The notes beneath the pieces were generated by a model. That model had not been told where the DNA came from. It did no database searches and saw nothing but the letters and a program-made list of their open reading frames with translations. Made by a program: the position numbers and the translations under genes. A DNA stretch of 8,020 nt, from contig JAQBPL010000037.1 in assembly GCA_028287545.1 (NCBI GenBank), positions 1 to 8,020 of the forward strand, in the 5' to 3' direction. Shown piece by piece: positions 1 through 5,389 of the stretch (positions within the stretch are counted from its first letter, which is position 1; each line of letters begins with the position of its first letter). This DNA comes from Vulcanimicrobiota bacterium. Lineage in GTDB: Bacteria; Eremiobacterota; Eremiobacteria; Baltobacterales; Baltobacteraceae.

Positions 1-45
1 TAACGAAGGCACGCCCGGCGCGAAAGCTTCCGTCAGGGTCCGCAT
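1..45 (-). CDS. Possible 5' end of a divergent gene (partial)
   Basis: On the minus strand an ATG at 45-43 opens a frame that stays open to the window edge and reads MRTLTEAFAPGVPSL. Codon choice (CTG, GCG, CCG, GGC, GTG) resembles the neighbouring genes. A GGGG run lies about nine bases upstream and is a weak ribosome-binding candidate. If real, this gene is transcribed divergently from the aminotransferase, with about 56 bp between the two starts. Fifteen codons are too few to identify a product, and an open stretch this short is common by chance in GC-rich DNA. Confidence 0.3.
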   Translation of the reverse strand, partial: MRTLTEAFAPGVPSL

Positions 46-60
46 CAGTGCCGACCCCGT

Positions 61-81
61 TCGGCGGTCCCGGACCGCCGA
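61..81. repeat. Perfect 21-bp palindrome upstream of the aminotransferase
   Basis: Two 10-base arms, TCGGCGGTCC (61-70) and GGACCGCCGA (72-81), are exact reverse complements around the single base C71. The element lies 20 bp before the aminotransferase ATG and about 16 bp from the possible divergent start at 45. It could be a repressor operator or a hairpin in the mRNA leader. It has no T-run, so it is not a standard intrinsic terminator. The arms are read directly from the sequence; any function is inference. Confidence 0.6.
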
Positions 82-101
82 CCTCGCTTGCTGTAGGTAC
101 T

Positions 102-1304
102 ATGACGACGATTGCACACCACGCCGATTATCTTTGTGACGCGGTCTCCCGGCTGGGGAGCGAGAGCGCCTTCGAGGTGCTCGCGCGGGCCAAAGCGCTC
201 GAGGCGCAGGGCCGGCGAGTCGTCCACATGGAGATCGGCGAGCCCGACTTCGACACGCCGGAGCATATCAAGCGTGCCGGGATCAAGGCGATCGAAGAAA
301 ACTACAGCCACTACACGCCCTCGGCCGGGATCCCGGAACTGCGTGACACGATCGCGGAATACGCGAGCCGCTTCCGCGGGCTGGCCGAACCCTACCGCCG
401 CGAAAACGTCGTCGTCGGCCCCGGCGCGAAGCCGATCATCTGGAATCTGATGTCGGCGCTGCTCGATCCGGGCGACGAGCTGGTCTACACCGATCCCACC
501 TACCCGGCATACGCCTCGGCGGCCAGCTATCTGGAAGCCAAGACCGTCCCCGTGCACCTGCTCGAGTCGCGCAACTGGCGCCTCGACCTCGACGAACTCG
601 CCGCGAAGGTCGGGCCGAAGACGAAAGCCCTCGTCATCAACTCGCCGCACAATCCGACCGGCGGCGTCCTCACGCGTGACGATCTCGAAGCGATCGCCGC
701 GCTCGCGCACCAGCACGACTTCCTGGTCGTTTCCGATGAGATCTACTCGCGCAACATCTACGGTCCGAGCTTCGTCTCGATCACGCAGATCGACGGAATG
801 CGCGACCGCACGATCGTCATCGACGGGTTTTCGAAAGCATACGCGATGACGGGCTGGCGGCTCGGTTACGCGATCGCGCCCGAGGAGATCGCGAAGACGA
901 TCACGCTGTTCAACAACAACACGTTCTCGTGCGTCGCCACGTTCGTGCAGCACGCCGGCATCGCGGCGCTGACCGGCGACGACGCCCCGATCCAGACGAT
1001 GAACGGCATCTTCCGCGAACGGCGCGACGCGATCGTCGCCGGGCTGAACAGCATCCCCGGCATCTCGTGCACGCTCCCCGAAGGCGCGTTCTACGCGTTT
1101 CCCAACGTCTCGAAGATCACGCACGACGACAAACACCTCGCGGCCTGGCTGCTGCAGGAGGCCGGCGTCGCGTGCCTGGGCGGTTCGGGCTTCGGCGGCG
1201 GCGGCAAAGGCTATCTGCGCTTTTCGTACGCGGCGTCGGTCGACGACATCACCTGGGCGCTCGAGCAGCTGCGCGCGGCGCTCCCGCGGTACCCCGGGCC
1301 CTAA
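102..1304 (+). CDS. Class I/II PLP-dependent aminotransferase (AspC/PatA-like)
   Basis: Fold-type I aminotransferase, 400 aa, which is the usual length for the subgroup covering aspartate and related aminotransferases. It would transfer an amino group between an amino acid and a 2-oxo acid in the cytosol. Visible landmarks are the substrate-loop motif YTPSAGIPELR (71-81), NPTG (184-187), SDEIY (211-215) with the aspartate that contacts the PLP ring nitrogen, the Schiff-base lysine in DGFSKAYAMTGWR (Lys245), and LRFSYA (372-377) with the arginine (Arg373) expected to hold the substrate carboxylate. I chose the ATG at 102: an in-frame GTG at 48 would add 18 residues rich in Pro and Gly that are unlike the family and would put the palindrome at 61-81 inside the gene. 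The ribosome site before 102 is weak (AGGT). Substrate specificity cannot be read from sequence; aspartate, alanine or an aromatic amino acid are all possible. Confidence 0.93.
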   Translation: MTTIAHHADYLCDAVSRLGSESAFEVLARAKALEAQGRRVVHMEIGEPDFDTPEHIKRAGIKAIEENYSHYTPSAGIPELRDTIAEYASRFRGLAEPYRRENVVVGPGAKPIIWNLMSALLDPGDELVYTDPTYPAYASAASYLEAKTVPVHLLESRNWRLDLDELAAKVGPKTKALVINSPHNPTGGVLTRDDLEAIAALAHQHDFLVVSDEIYSRNIYGPSFVSITQIDGMRDRTIVIDGFSKAYAMTGWRLGYAIAPEEIAKTITLFNNNTFSCVATFVQHAGIAALTGDDAPIQTMNGIFRERRDAIVAGLNSIPGISCTLPEGAFYAFPNVSKITHDDKHLAAWLLQEAGVACLGGSGFGGGGKGYLRFSYAASVDDITWALEQLRAALPRYPGP

Positions 1305-1789
1305 AAACGAAGACTCGCCGCTACACGGACCGACTCGCCGTCGCGGCGGATGCCGGCTTCATCGTCGCCCTGCACGCCGCTCCGCACGCCCGCCCCTTCG
1401 TGCACGCGCCCTCCGAGGACGAAGTGCGGCGCCGGATCGAGCAGACGGATCGCGAGCAGCGCATTATCCTCGACCGCGATACACCGGTCGGCATGTGGGC
1501 GCTGCACCTGCACGACGAGTGGCTGGCTGAGTTCGTCCGCGTCGTAGCGATCGCACCGGGGCGCGGCATCGGCACGTACGCGCTGCGCCGAATGATCGCG
1601 CGCGCCTTCGACGACCTGGGCGCGCACCGCGCGTACCTCGAAGTCGTGGCGGAGAACCCGGCGCGACGGCTGTACGAACGCGAAGGGTTCGTCCTCGAAG
1701 GGACGTTCCGCGACGGATACCGCGACGCCCCCGGCGTGTACCGCGATCTGTGCGCCTACGGCATGCTGGCCGCCGGCCGGCCGCGTTAG
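1172..1789 (+). CDS. GNAT-family N-acetyltransferase with uncertain start
   Basis: The C-terminal part is a clear GNAT fold. It has the acetyl-CoA loop PGRGIGTYALRRM (about 129-141, counted from the GTG at 1172), then AYLEVVAENPARRLYEREGF (154-173) with the typical N..A..LYE..GF ending. The family acetylates an amine using acetyl-CoA; the RimJ/RimL-like ending does not identify the substrate. Homology appears to begin near 1316 (RRYTDRLAVAADAGFIVALH), immediately after the aminotransferase stop. In that region there is no in-frame ATG, GTG or TTG: the position where a start would fit, 1301, is CTA. The nearest upstream candidate is the GTG at 1172, ten bases after an AGGAGG (1156-1161). It gives 205 aa but adds about 45 Arg-rich residues that look like antisense-style coding overlap. 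The next ATG (1493) would cut off the N-terminal third. The frame is -1 relative to the aminotransferase. A base-call error, a fusion by frameshift or a rare start codon are alternatives. Confidence 0.75.
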   Translation: MPGRFGLRRRRQRLSALFVRGVGRRHHLGARAAARGAPAVPRALKTKTRRYTDRLAVAADAGFIVALHAAPHARPFVHAPSEDEVRRRIEQTDREQRIILDRDTPVGMWALHLHDEWLAEFVRVVAIAPGRGIGTYALRRMIARAFDDLGAHRAYLEVVAENPARRLYEREGFVLEGTFRDGYRDAPGVYRDLCAYGMLAAGRPR

Positions 1790-2259
1790 GCCTCGACGCC
1801 CTCTAGGAAACGGTTGTAGACGAAGAAGACCGTTTCGCGGCGGTAGCCGGTCGCTTCGTACAGATGCTGCGCGCGCAGGTTGTCGACCGCCGTCGAGAGC
1901 GTCAGCCCGACCGCGCCGGTTTCGCGCGCCAAACGCTCCGAGCGTTCCATGAGCGCGCGTCCGACGCCGCGGCGGCGCGCGTTCTCCGCCACGAAGAGAT
2001 CGTTGAGCAGCCAGAGTTTCCCCGGCGGCGTGGTGGTCGACGCAAACGTCGGATAGAGCTGCACGAAGCCGAGGCTCCTGCCGTCCGCATCCTCGGCGAC
2101 GAAAATCACCGACTCATCGTTCGCCAAGCGGTCGCGAATGAAATTCTGCGCCCCCTCGACGTCCGCGGCCTGACGATAGAAGACGCGGTAGGCATCGAAG
2201 AGCGATCCGACCGATGCGGCGTCGTCGAGCGAAGCGCGGCGAACGACGAAGGCGTTCAT
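1786..2259 (-). CDS. GNAT-family N-acetyltransferase
   Basis: A 157-aa single-domain GNAT, normal for the family. It begins with FVVRRASLDDAASVGSLFDAYR (4-25), the usual first strand and helix. LGFVQLYP (63-70) and KLWLLNDLFV (81-90) form the central strands, and RRRGVGRALM (95-104) is the acetyl-CoA pyrophosphate loop. The C-terminal part has LSTAVDNLRAQHLYEATGY (121-139). It should acetylate a small molecule or protein amine in the cytosol; the substrate is unknown. The start codon overlaps the trpS stop as ATGA, and no Shine-Dalgarno sequence is visible, so translation is probably coupled to trpS. Its TAA stop overlaps the TAG stop of the + strand acetyltransferase. The two GNATs look only distantly related and are not an obvious duplication. 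Confidence 0.9.
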   Translation of the reverse strand: MNAFVVRRASLDDAASVGSLFDAYRVFYRQAADVEGAQNFIRDRLANDESVIFVAEDADGRSLGFVQLYPTFASTTTPPGKLWLLNDLFVAENARRRGVGRALMERSERLARETGAVGLTLSTAVDNLRAQHLYEATGYRRETVFFVYNRFLEGVEA

Positions 2260-3260
2260 TCGTCGCGCAGACGGAGCGCCGATCGCACCGCGCGCATCGT
2301 GCTCGCGGCGACCGTACGCGCGCGTTCGTTGCCGTCGCGCAGGATCGCGTCGACGGCAGCGCGGTCGAACGACGCGCGACGCGCTCGCGCCGGGCGCAAG
2401 AACGCGTTGAGCGTCTGCGCGAGTTCCGTTTTGCAATCGACGCACCCAAGCGCCCCCGTCGAGCACGCCGCGCCGATCGCTTCGACACGCGCCGCGTTCG
2501 AGTAGTGGTGCAGAGCGAAGACCGGGCAGATCTCCGGGCGCCCGGGATCGTTGCGCCGCACCTTGAGCGGATCGGTGACGTACGAGCGGACTTTCTTCGT
2601 CGTCGTATCTTCGTCGTCGGCGAGGTCGATCGTGTTGTGGTAGGACTTCGACATCTTGCGCCCGTCGGTTCCGGGGACGGCCGGAAACTCGGAGAGCAGC
2701 GCTTGCGGTTCGACCAGCGTCGGACCGTACAGGAAATTGAACCGCCGCACGACCTCGCGCCCGAACTCCAAGTGCGAGACCTGGTCCTTGCCGACCGGCA
2801 CCGTATCGGCGCCGAACACCGCGATGTCGCACAACTGCAGCAGCGGGTAGCCGAGAAAACCGTACGTTGCGATCTCGGGCCCGAGCGCGTCGATCTGGTC
2901 TTTGTACGTCGGCACGCGCTGCAGCCAGGCGACCGGGACGATCATCGAGAGCAGCGCCTGCAGCTCGGGAATCTCCGGCACCGCGGACTGAAGGAAGATG
3001 ACGGATCGCTGCGGATCGATGCCGGCCGCGAGCCAGTCGAGCACGACGTCGTAGCGCGCGTCGTGAATCGCCTGCGGGTCTTCGAATGCGGTCGTGAACG
3101 CGTGGAGGTCGGCGACCTCGAAGAACGTCTCCATCGTCTCGCTCAAGCGCACCCAATTCTCCAGCGTGCCGAGCAAGTGTCCCAGGTGAAGGCGGCCGGT
3201 CGGCCGGTGTCCCGACATGACGCGGGAACGGGATGGTGACGCGGTTATTTCGACGTTCAT
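2256..3260 (-). CDS. trpS: Tryptophanyl-tRNA synthetase with four-cysteine cluster motif
   Basis: Class Ic aminoacyl-tRNA synthetase that activates tryptophan with ATP and charges tRNA-Trp. At 334 aa it is the typical bacterial length. The HIGH-type motif is HLGHL (25-29) after SGHRPTG, and KMSKS is exact (202-206) within DGRKMSKSYHNTIDL. VGKDQVSHLEFGRE (156-169) and FLGYPLLQLCDIAVF (135-149) are also characteristic. Four cysteines at 245, 266, 273 and 276 give C-x20-C-x6-C-x2-C, close to the [4Fe-4S]-binding pattern known from Thermotoga maritima TrpRS. I kept the ATG at 3260 because the family normally has several residues before the first strand; the next in-frame ATG (3218) begins directly at SGHRP and is also possible. 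No clear ribosome site is seen at either. It lies 23 bp downstream of thiD, and its TGA overlaps the ATG of the next gene. Confidence 0.96.
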   Translation of the reverse strand: MNVEITASPSRSRVMSGHRPTGRLHLGHLLGTLENWVRLSETMETFFEVADLHAFTTAFEDPQAIHDARYDVVLDWLAAGIDPQRSVIFLQSAVPEIPELQALLSMIVPVAWLQRVPTYKDQIDALGPEIATYGFLGYPLLQLCDIAVFGADTVPVGKDQVSHLEFGREVVRRFNFLYGPTLVEPQALLSEFPAVPGTDGRKMSKSYHNTIDLADDEDTTTKKVRSYVTDPLKVRRNDPGRPEICPVFALHHYSNAARVEAIGAACSTGALGCVDCKTELAQTLNAFLRPARARRASFDRAAVDAILRDGNERARTVAASTMRAVRSALRLRDE

Positions 3261-3283
3261 AAGGAGTGCGCTGGTCCGCTTGT

Positions 3284-4063
3284 CTACCGGCGAGCGGCTG
3301 ACCTGCGCGCGACGCGCGTTCCGGCAAACGCTTCGCCGGTTTCGATGGCGTCGCGCACGCGCGCGCGCGCAACGTCGATCGCGGCCGGCAAATCCGATTC
3401 GCGCGCGAGCTCCGACGCGATCGTCACCGCGAGCAGATCGCCGGTGCCGCGCAGCTCCGCGCCGATGCGGCGTGACGCGAACGTACGAAACTCGTCGCCG
3501 TGCGCGAGGACGTCGACGGCGTCGCCGCTGAGATGGCCGCCTTTCACCAGCGCGGCGCGCGCGCCGAGCGCGACGAACGCGGCCGCCGCGTCGCGCATCG
3601 CGGCGACGTCGAGCACCGTGCGGCCGAGCAATGCGCCCGCTTCGGCGAGATTCGGCGTCACCACGGTTGCGAGCGGGATGAGATCGTCGCGCAGCGCGTC
3701 CGCCGTCCGAGCGTCGGCCAACGCGTCGCCGCCGCTGGTCGCCAGCACGGGATCGACCACCAGCGGAACGCCCGGGAAGAGCGCCAGCCCTGCCGCGACC
3801 GCCCGCACGGCTTCGGCGGAGACCAGCGCGCCGACGTGAAACGCCGCGACCCCCGCGCCCAGCAGCGCCGCGAACTGGGCGGCGATCGCCGGCGGGTCGA
3901 TCGCCCGCAGCGCCGTCACGTGCGAGGCGCTTTGCGCGCTAACCCCGGCGACCACGCACACCGGGCGCGCGCCGTCGTCGGCGATGGCGAGCGCCGCGAA
4001 GACCAGTCCCGCGAAGGCGAGCGGGTGCGTCGTCCCGACCGTCGCGACGACCGGCGCCCTCAT
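3284..4063 (-). CDS. thiD: Divergent ThiD-like hydroxymethylpyrimidine (phosphate) kinase
   Basis: Ribokinase-fold kinase of 259 aa, close to the usual ThiD length of about 266. ThiD phosphorylates hydroxymethylpyrimidine and then its monophosphate to give HMP-PP for thiamine synthesis. Supporting motifs are VVDPVLATSGGDAL (102-115), VVTPNLAEAGALLG (134-147), ALVKGGHLSGDAVDVL (171-186) and the anion-hole segment GTGDLLAVTIASELA (206-220). Gln44, in VSAQSA, matches the position of the pyrimidine-binding Gln in TAQNT of well-studied ThiD. Two features are unusual. The N-terminal GSDSSGGAGIQAD-type motif is replaced by GTTHPLAFAGL (10-20), and the usual GTGC reads GTGD, as in pyridoxal kinases. 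The ATG at 4063 overlaps the thiE stop as ATGA, which fixes the start and suggests coupling. Pairing with thiE supports a thiamine role; a pyridoxal-kinase-like or HMP-P-only activity is the alternative. Confidence 0.85.
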   Translation of the reverse strand: MRAPVVATVGTTHPLAFAGLVFAALAIADDGARPVCVVAGVSAQSASHVTALRAIDPPAIAAQFAALLGAGVAAFHVGALVSAEAVRAVAAGLALFPGVPLVVDPVLATSGGDALADARTADALRDDLIPLATVVTPNLAEAGALLGRTVLDVAAMRDAAAAFVALGARAALVKGGHLSGDAVDVLAHGDEFRTFASRRIGAELRGTGDLLAVTIASELARESDLPAAIDVARARVRDAIETGEAFAGTRVARRSAARR

Positions 4064-4689
4064 CCCCAGCGCTCGACCAGCGCGCGCGCCGCGCCCTCGG
4101 GGTCGTCGATCCCGATTGCCGAGATGACGGCGGCCATCGCCGCGCCGGTCTCCCGCACGCGGCCGAGGTTCGTCGCGTCGATCCCGCCGATTGCGGCGCA
4201 CGGCAGGGAGGTGGCCTCGACGACCGCGCGCGTGCCGTTAATCCCGATCGGATACCCGGCGTCGGCTTTCGAAGGCGTGCCGAACACCGGCCCGACGCCG
4301 ACGTAATCGACGAGAGCCGGATCCGCGGCCCGCGCTTCCTGGGGCGTCCCGCACGACAAGCCGACGATGCCGGCGCCGAGCGCGCGCCGCACCTCGCGCA
4401 GGTCGAGCACCGCGGCGTCCTCCTGGCCCAAGTGGACGCCGTCGGCCAAGCGCGCGAGGCCGAGGTCGTCGTTCACCAGAGCGATTCCGCCGGCCGCCCG
4501 CACCCGCGCCACGATCGCGATCAGCGTCGTGCCGTCGATGCCGAGTTTGGCGCGGATCTGCACCAGCCGGATCCCGCCGCGCAAGATCGCCTCGGTAAAC
4601 GCCACCGGTTCCGATCGCTCGGGATCCACGAGCGCGTAGATCCCGCGCAAACGGAAACGAGGAGCGTCGCCGCTCCCCGCCGTCGTCAT
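4060..4689 (-). CDS. thiE: Thiamine-phosphate synthase
   Basis: TIM-barrel enzyme that joins HMP-PP and thiazole phosphate to give thiamine phosphate and pyrophosphate. At 209 aa it is a normal ThiE. Motifs in order are GIYALVDP (16-23), VQIRAK (43-48) with the diphosphate-contacting Arg and Lys, LVNDD (71-75), ADGVHLGQEDAAV (82-94), YVGVGPVFGTPSKADAG (129-145) and AIGGI (166-170). One oddity is that the loop usually read as STHT or SxHS is SCGT (112-115), so its histidine is missing. The ATG at 4689 is 13 bp past the lipoprotein stop and has no strong ribosome site. Its TGA overlaps the thiD ATG. No TPP riboswitch is visible before it or in the leader of the upstream lipoprotein gene. Confidence 0.94.
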   Translation of the reverse strand: MTTAGSGDAPRFRLRGIYALVDPERSEPVAFTEAILRGGIRLVQIRAKLGIDGTTLIAIVARVRAAGGIALVNDDLGLARLADGVHLGQEDAAVLDLREVRRALGAGIVGLSCGTPQEARAADPALVDYVGVGPVFGTPSKADAGYPIGINGTRAVVEATSLPCAAIGGIDATNLGRVRETGAAMAAVISAIGIDDPEGAARALVERWG

Positions 4690-4702
4690 CGGAGCGCGCT
4701 CG

Positions 4703-5275
4703 CTATTGCTGGGGCGATTGAGGGCTCGTGATCGCCACGATGACCGAGCCGGTCGTGAGGCCGTCGGGCGTCGATGCGTTCACCACCGCGCAATAGGCGT
4801 TCGTCGCGGTTGAACCGGCCAAGATCCCGGTAGTCGTCCCGGCCGGAGCCGGAATCGTCAACGGCGGCGCGAACGTGACGTTCGCCGGGTTCGTCGGGTC
4901 GACGACGACCAGGTACGCTGTATAGTCGGGCGCGTACGCGACGGCGGAGGCCGGCGGAATCGTGATCGACGGCGTGGCGCAGGGCTTCGTGCCGCCCAGA
5001 GCATTGACCGGATAGGTTCCCGACGTCACCAGCGCGGCCGTCCACTTGAAGACGTTGGTCGAGATGGTACCGTTCTGCGACCCCTTGACGGCCTGCGCGC
5101 TCAAAACGATCGACGTGCCGGCGATCACGCGCGGGGTGTTCGTTTGCCCCTGCTGCGTGACCAAGATGTGGTCCGGCGTGCTGTTGCTCCCGAAGTTCAG
5201 GACCGACCCACCGCCGCTGCACGCCGTCAGCGCGGCGGAGCCCAGGACAACGAGGGTGAGGGCGATGCGGCGCAT
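4703..5275 (-). CDS. Small lipoprotein of unknown function
   Basis: A 190-aa predicted lipoprotein. The N-terminus MRRIALTLVVLGSAALTAC has two arginines, a hydrophobic core and the lipobox LTAC, so Cys19 should be lipidated after signal peptidase II cleavage and the protein anchored in a membrane facing outward. A Gly/Ser linker (20-24) follows. The rest is rich in Thr, Val, Pro and Ala with alternating strand-like segments (VIAGTSIVLSAQAV, AYLVVVDP, GSVIVAITSP), which suggests a beta-sandwich, perhaps Ig-like. Cys99 and Cys162 could form a disulfide. I chose the ATG at 5275 because GGGAG (5284-5288) lies eight bases upstream and the lipoprotein signal begins there; an upstream in-frame ATG at 5323 would add 16 residues and run through the stem-loop. 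I do not recognise the family. Confidence 0.82.
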   Translation of the reverse strand: MRRIALTLVVLGSAALTACSGGGSVLNFGSNSTPDHILVTQQGQTNTPRVIAGTSIVLSAQAVKGSQNGTISTNVFKWTAALVTSGTYPVNALGGTKPCATPSITIPPASAVAYAPDYTAYLVVVDPTNPANVTFAPPLTIPAPAGTTTGILAGSTATNAYCAVVNASTPDGLTTGSVIVAITSPQSPQQ

Positions 5276-5283
5276 GGAGGCGA

Positions 5284-5288
5284 CTCCC
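5284..5288 (-). promoter_or_regulatory. Ribosome binding site for the lipoprotein gene
   Basis: On the minus strand GGGAG sits eight bases before the ATG at 5275. It is the clearest correctly spaced Shine-Dalgarno-like site in the minus run, and it decides this start over the upstream ATG at 5323. Confidence 0.6.
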
Positions 5289-5305
5289 GTAAGCACGAAA
5301 CGGCA

Positions 5306-5336
5306 CCGGCGGTAAGGCGCCAAGACGCCCCGCCGG
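5306..5336 (-). repeat. Two-part stem-loop in the lipoprotein leader
   Basis: Outer arms CCGGCGG (5306-5312) and CCGCCGG (5330-5336) are exact reverse complements. Inside, GGCG (5316-5319) pairs with CGCC (5326-5329) around a six-base loop, leaving three unpaired bases (5313-5315) on one side. In the minus-strand transcript this makes an 11-bp GC-rich hairpin ending about 30 bases before the lipoprotein ATG. No U-run follows, so it is not a standard terminator; it may protect the mRNA 5' end or attenuate readthrough from the par genes. Confidence 0.5.
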
Positions 5337-5389
5337 GCGGTGCGACCGTTCCGTAGGGCCGAGGTCGGTTCCTCTTGCGAGCGGGGGAA

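Larger units (their letters stand above)
5276..5389 (-). promoter_or_regulatory. 114-bp spacer, likely internal promoter or leader region
   Basis: This is the only sizeable gap in the minus-strand run, between the exported-protein stop and the lipoprotein ATG. It holds the stem-loop at 5306-5336 and the ribosome site at 5284-5288. I cannot identify a convincing -10 element. It does not contain the conserved core of a TPP riboswitch, although thiE and thiD lie downstream. A promoter here is inferred from the gap size and the fresh ribosome site only. Confidence 0.35.

Noticed and set aside
48..101. GTG at 48 as the aminotransferase start
   Set aside because: It would translate the 21-bp palindrome and add a Pro/Gly-rich stretch outside the usual family N-terminus; the ATG at 102 fits better.
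45..1136. Long minus-strand open frame opposite the aminotransferase (363 codons)
   Set aside because: Arg/Asp/Val-rich translation typical of the antisense of GC-rich coding DNA; the + strand frame has full aminotransferase motifs.
2214..3239. Long plus-strand open frame opposite trpS (341 codons)
   Set aside because: Low-complexity, Arg-rich shadow of an unambiguous TrpRS; no domain pattern.
2256..3372. Minus-strand frame of the trpS-proximal GNAT extended upstream through trpS
   Set aside because: The open stretch before 2259 is an out-of-frame shadow of trpS; the real GNAT starts at the ATGA overlap.
5276..5389. TPP riboswitch ahead of the thiE/thiD genes
   Set aside because: The conserved THI-box core (CTGAGA and ACCTGATCTGG-like segments) is absent on the minus strand here, and the 13-bp gap before thiE is far too short.
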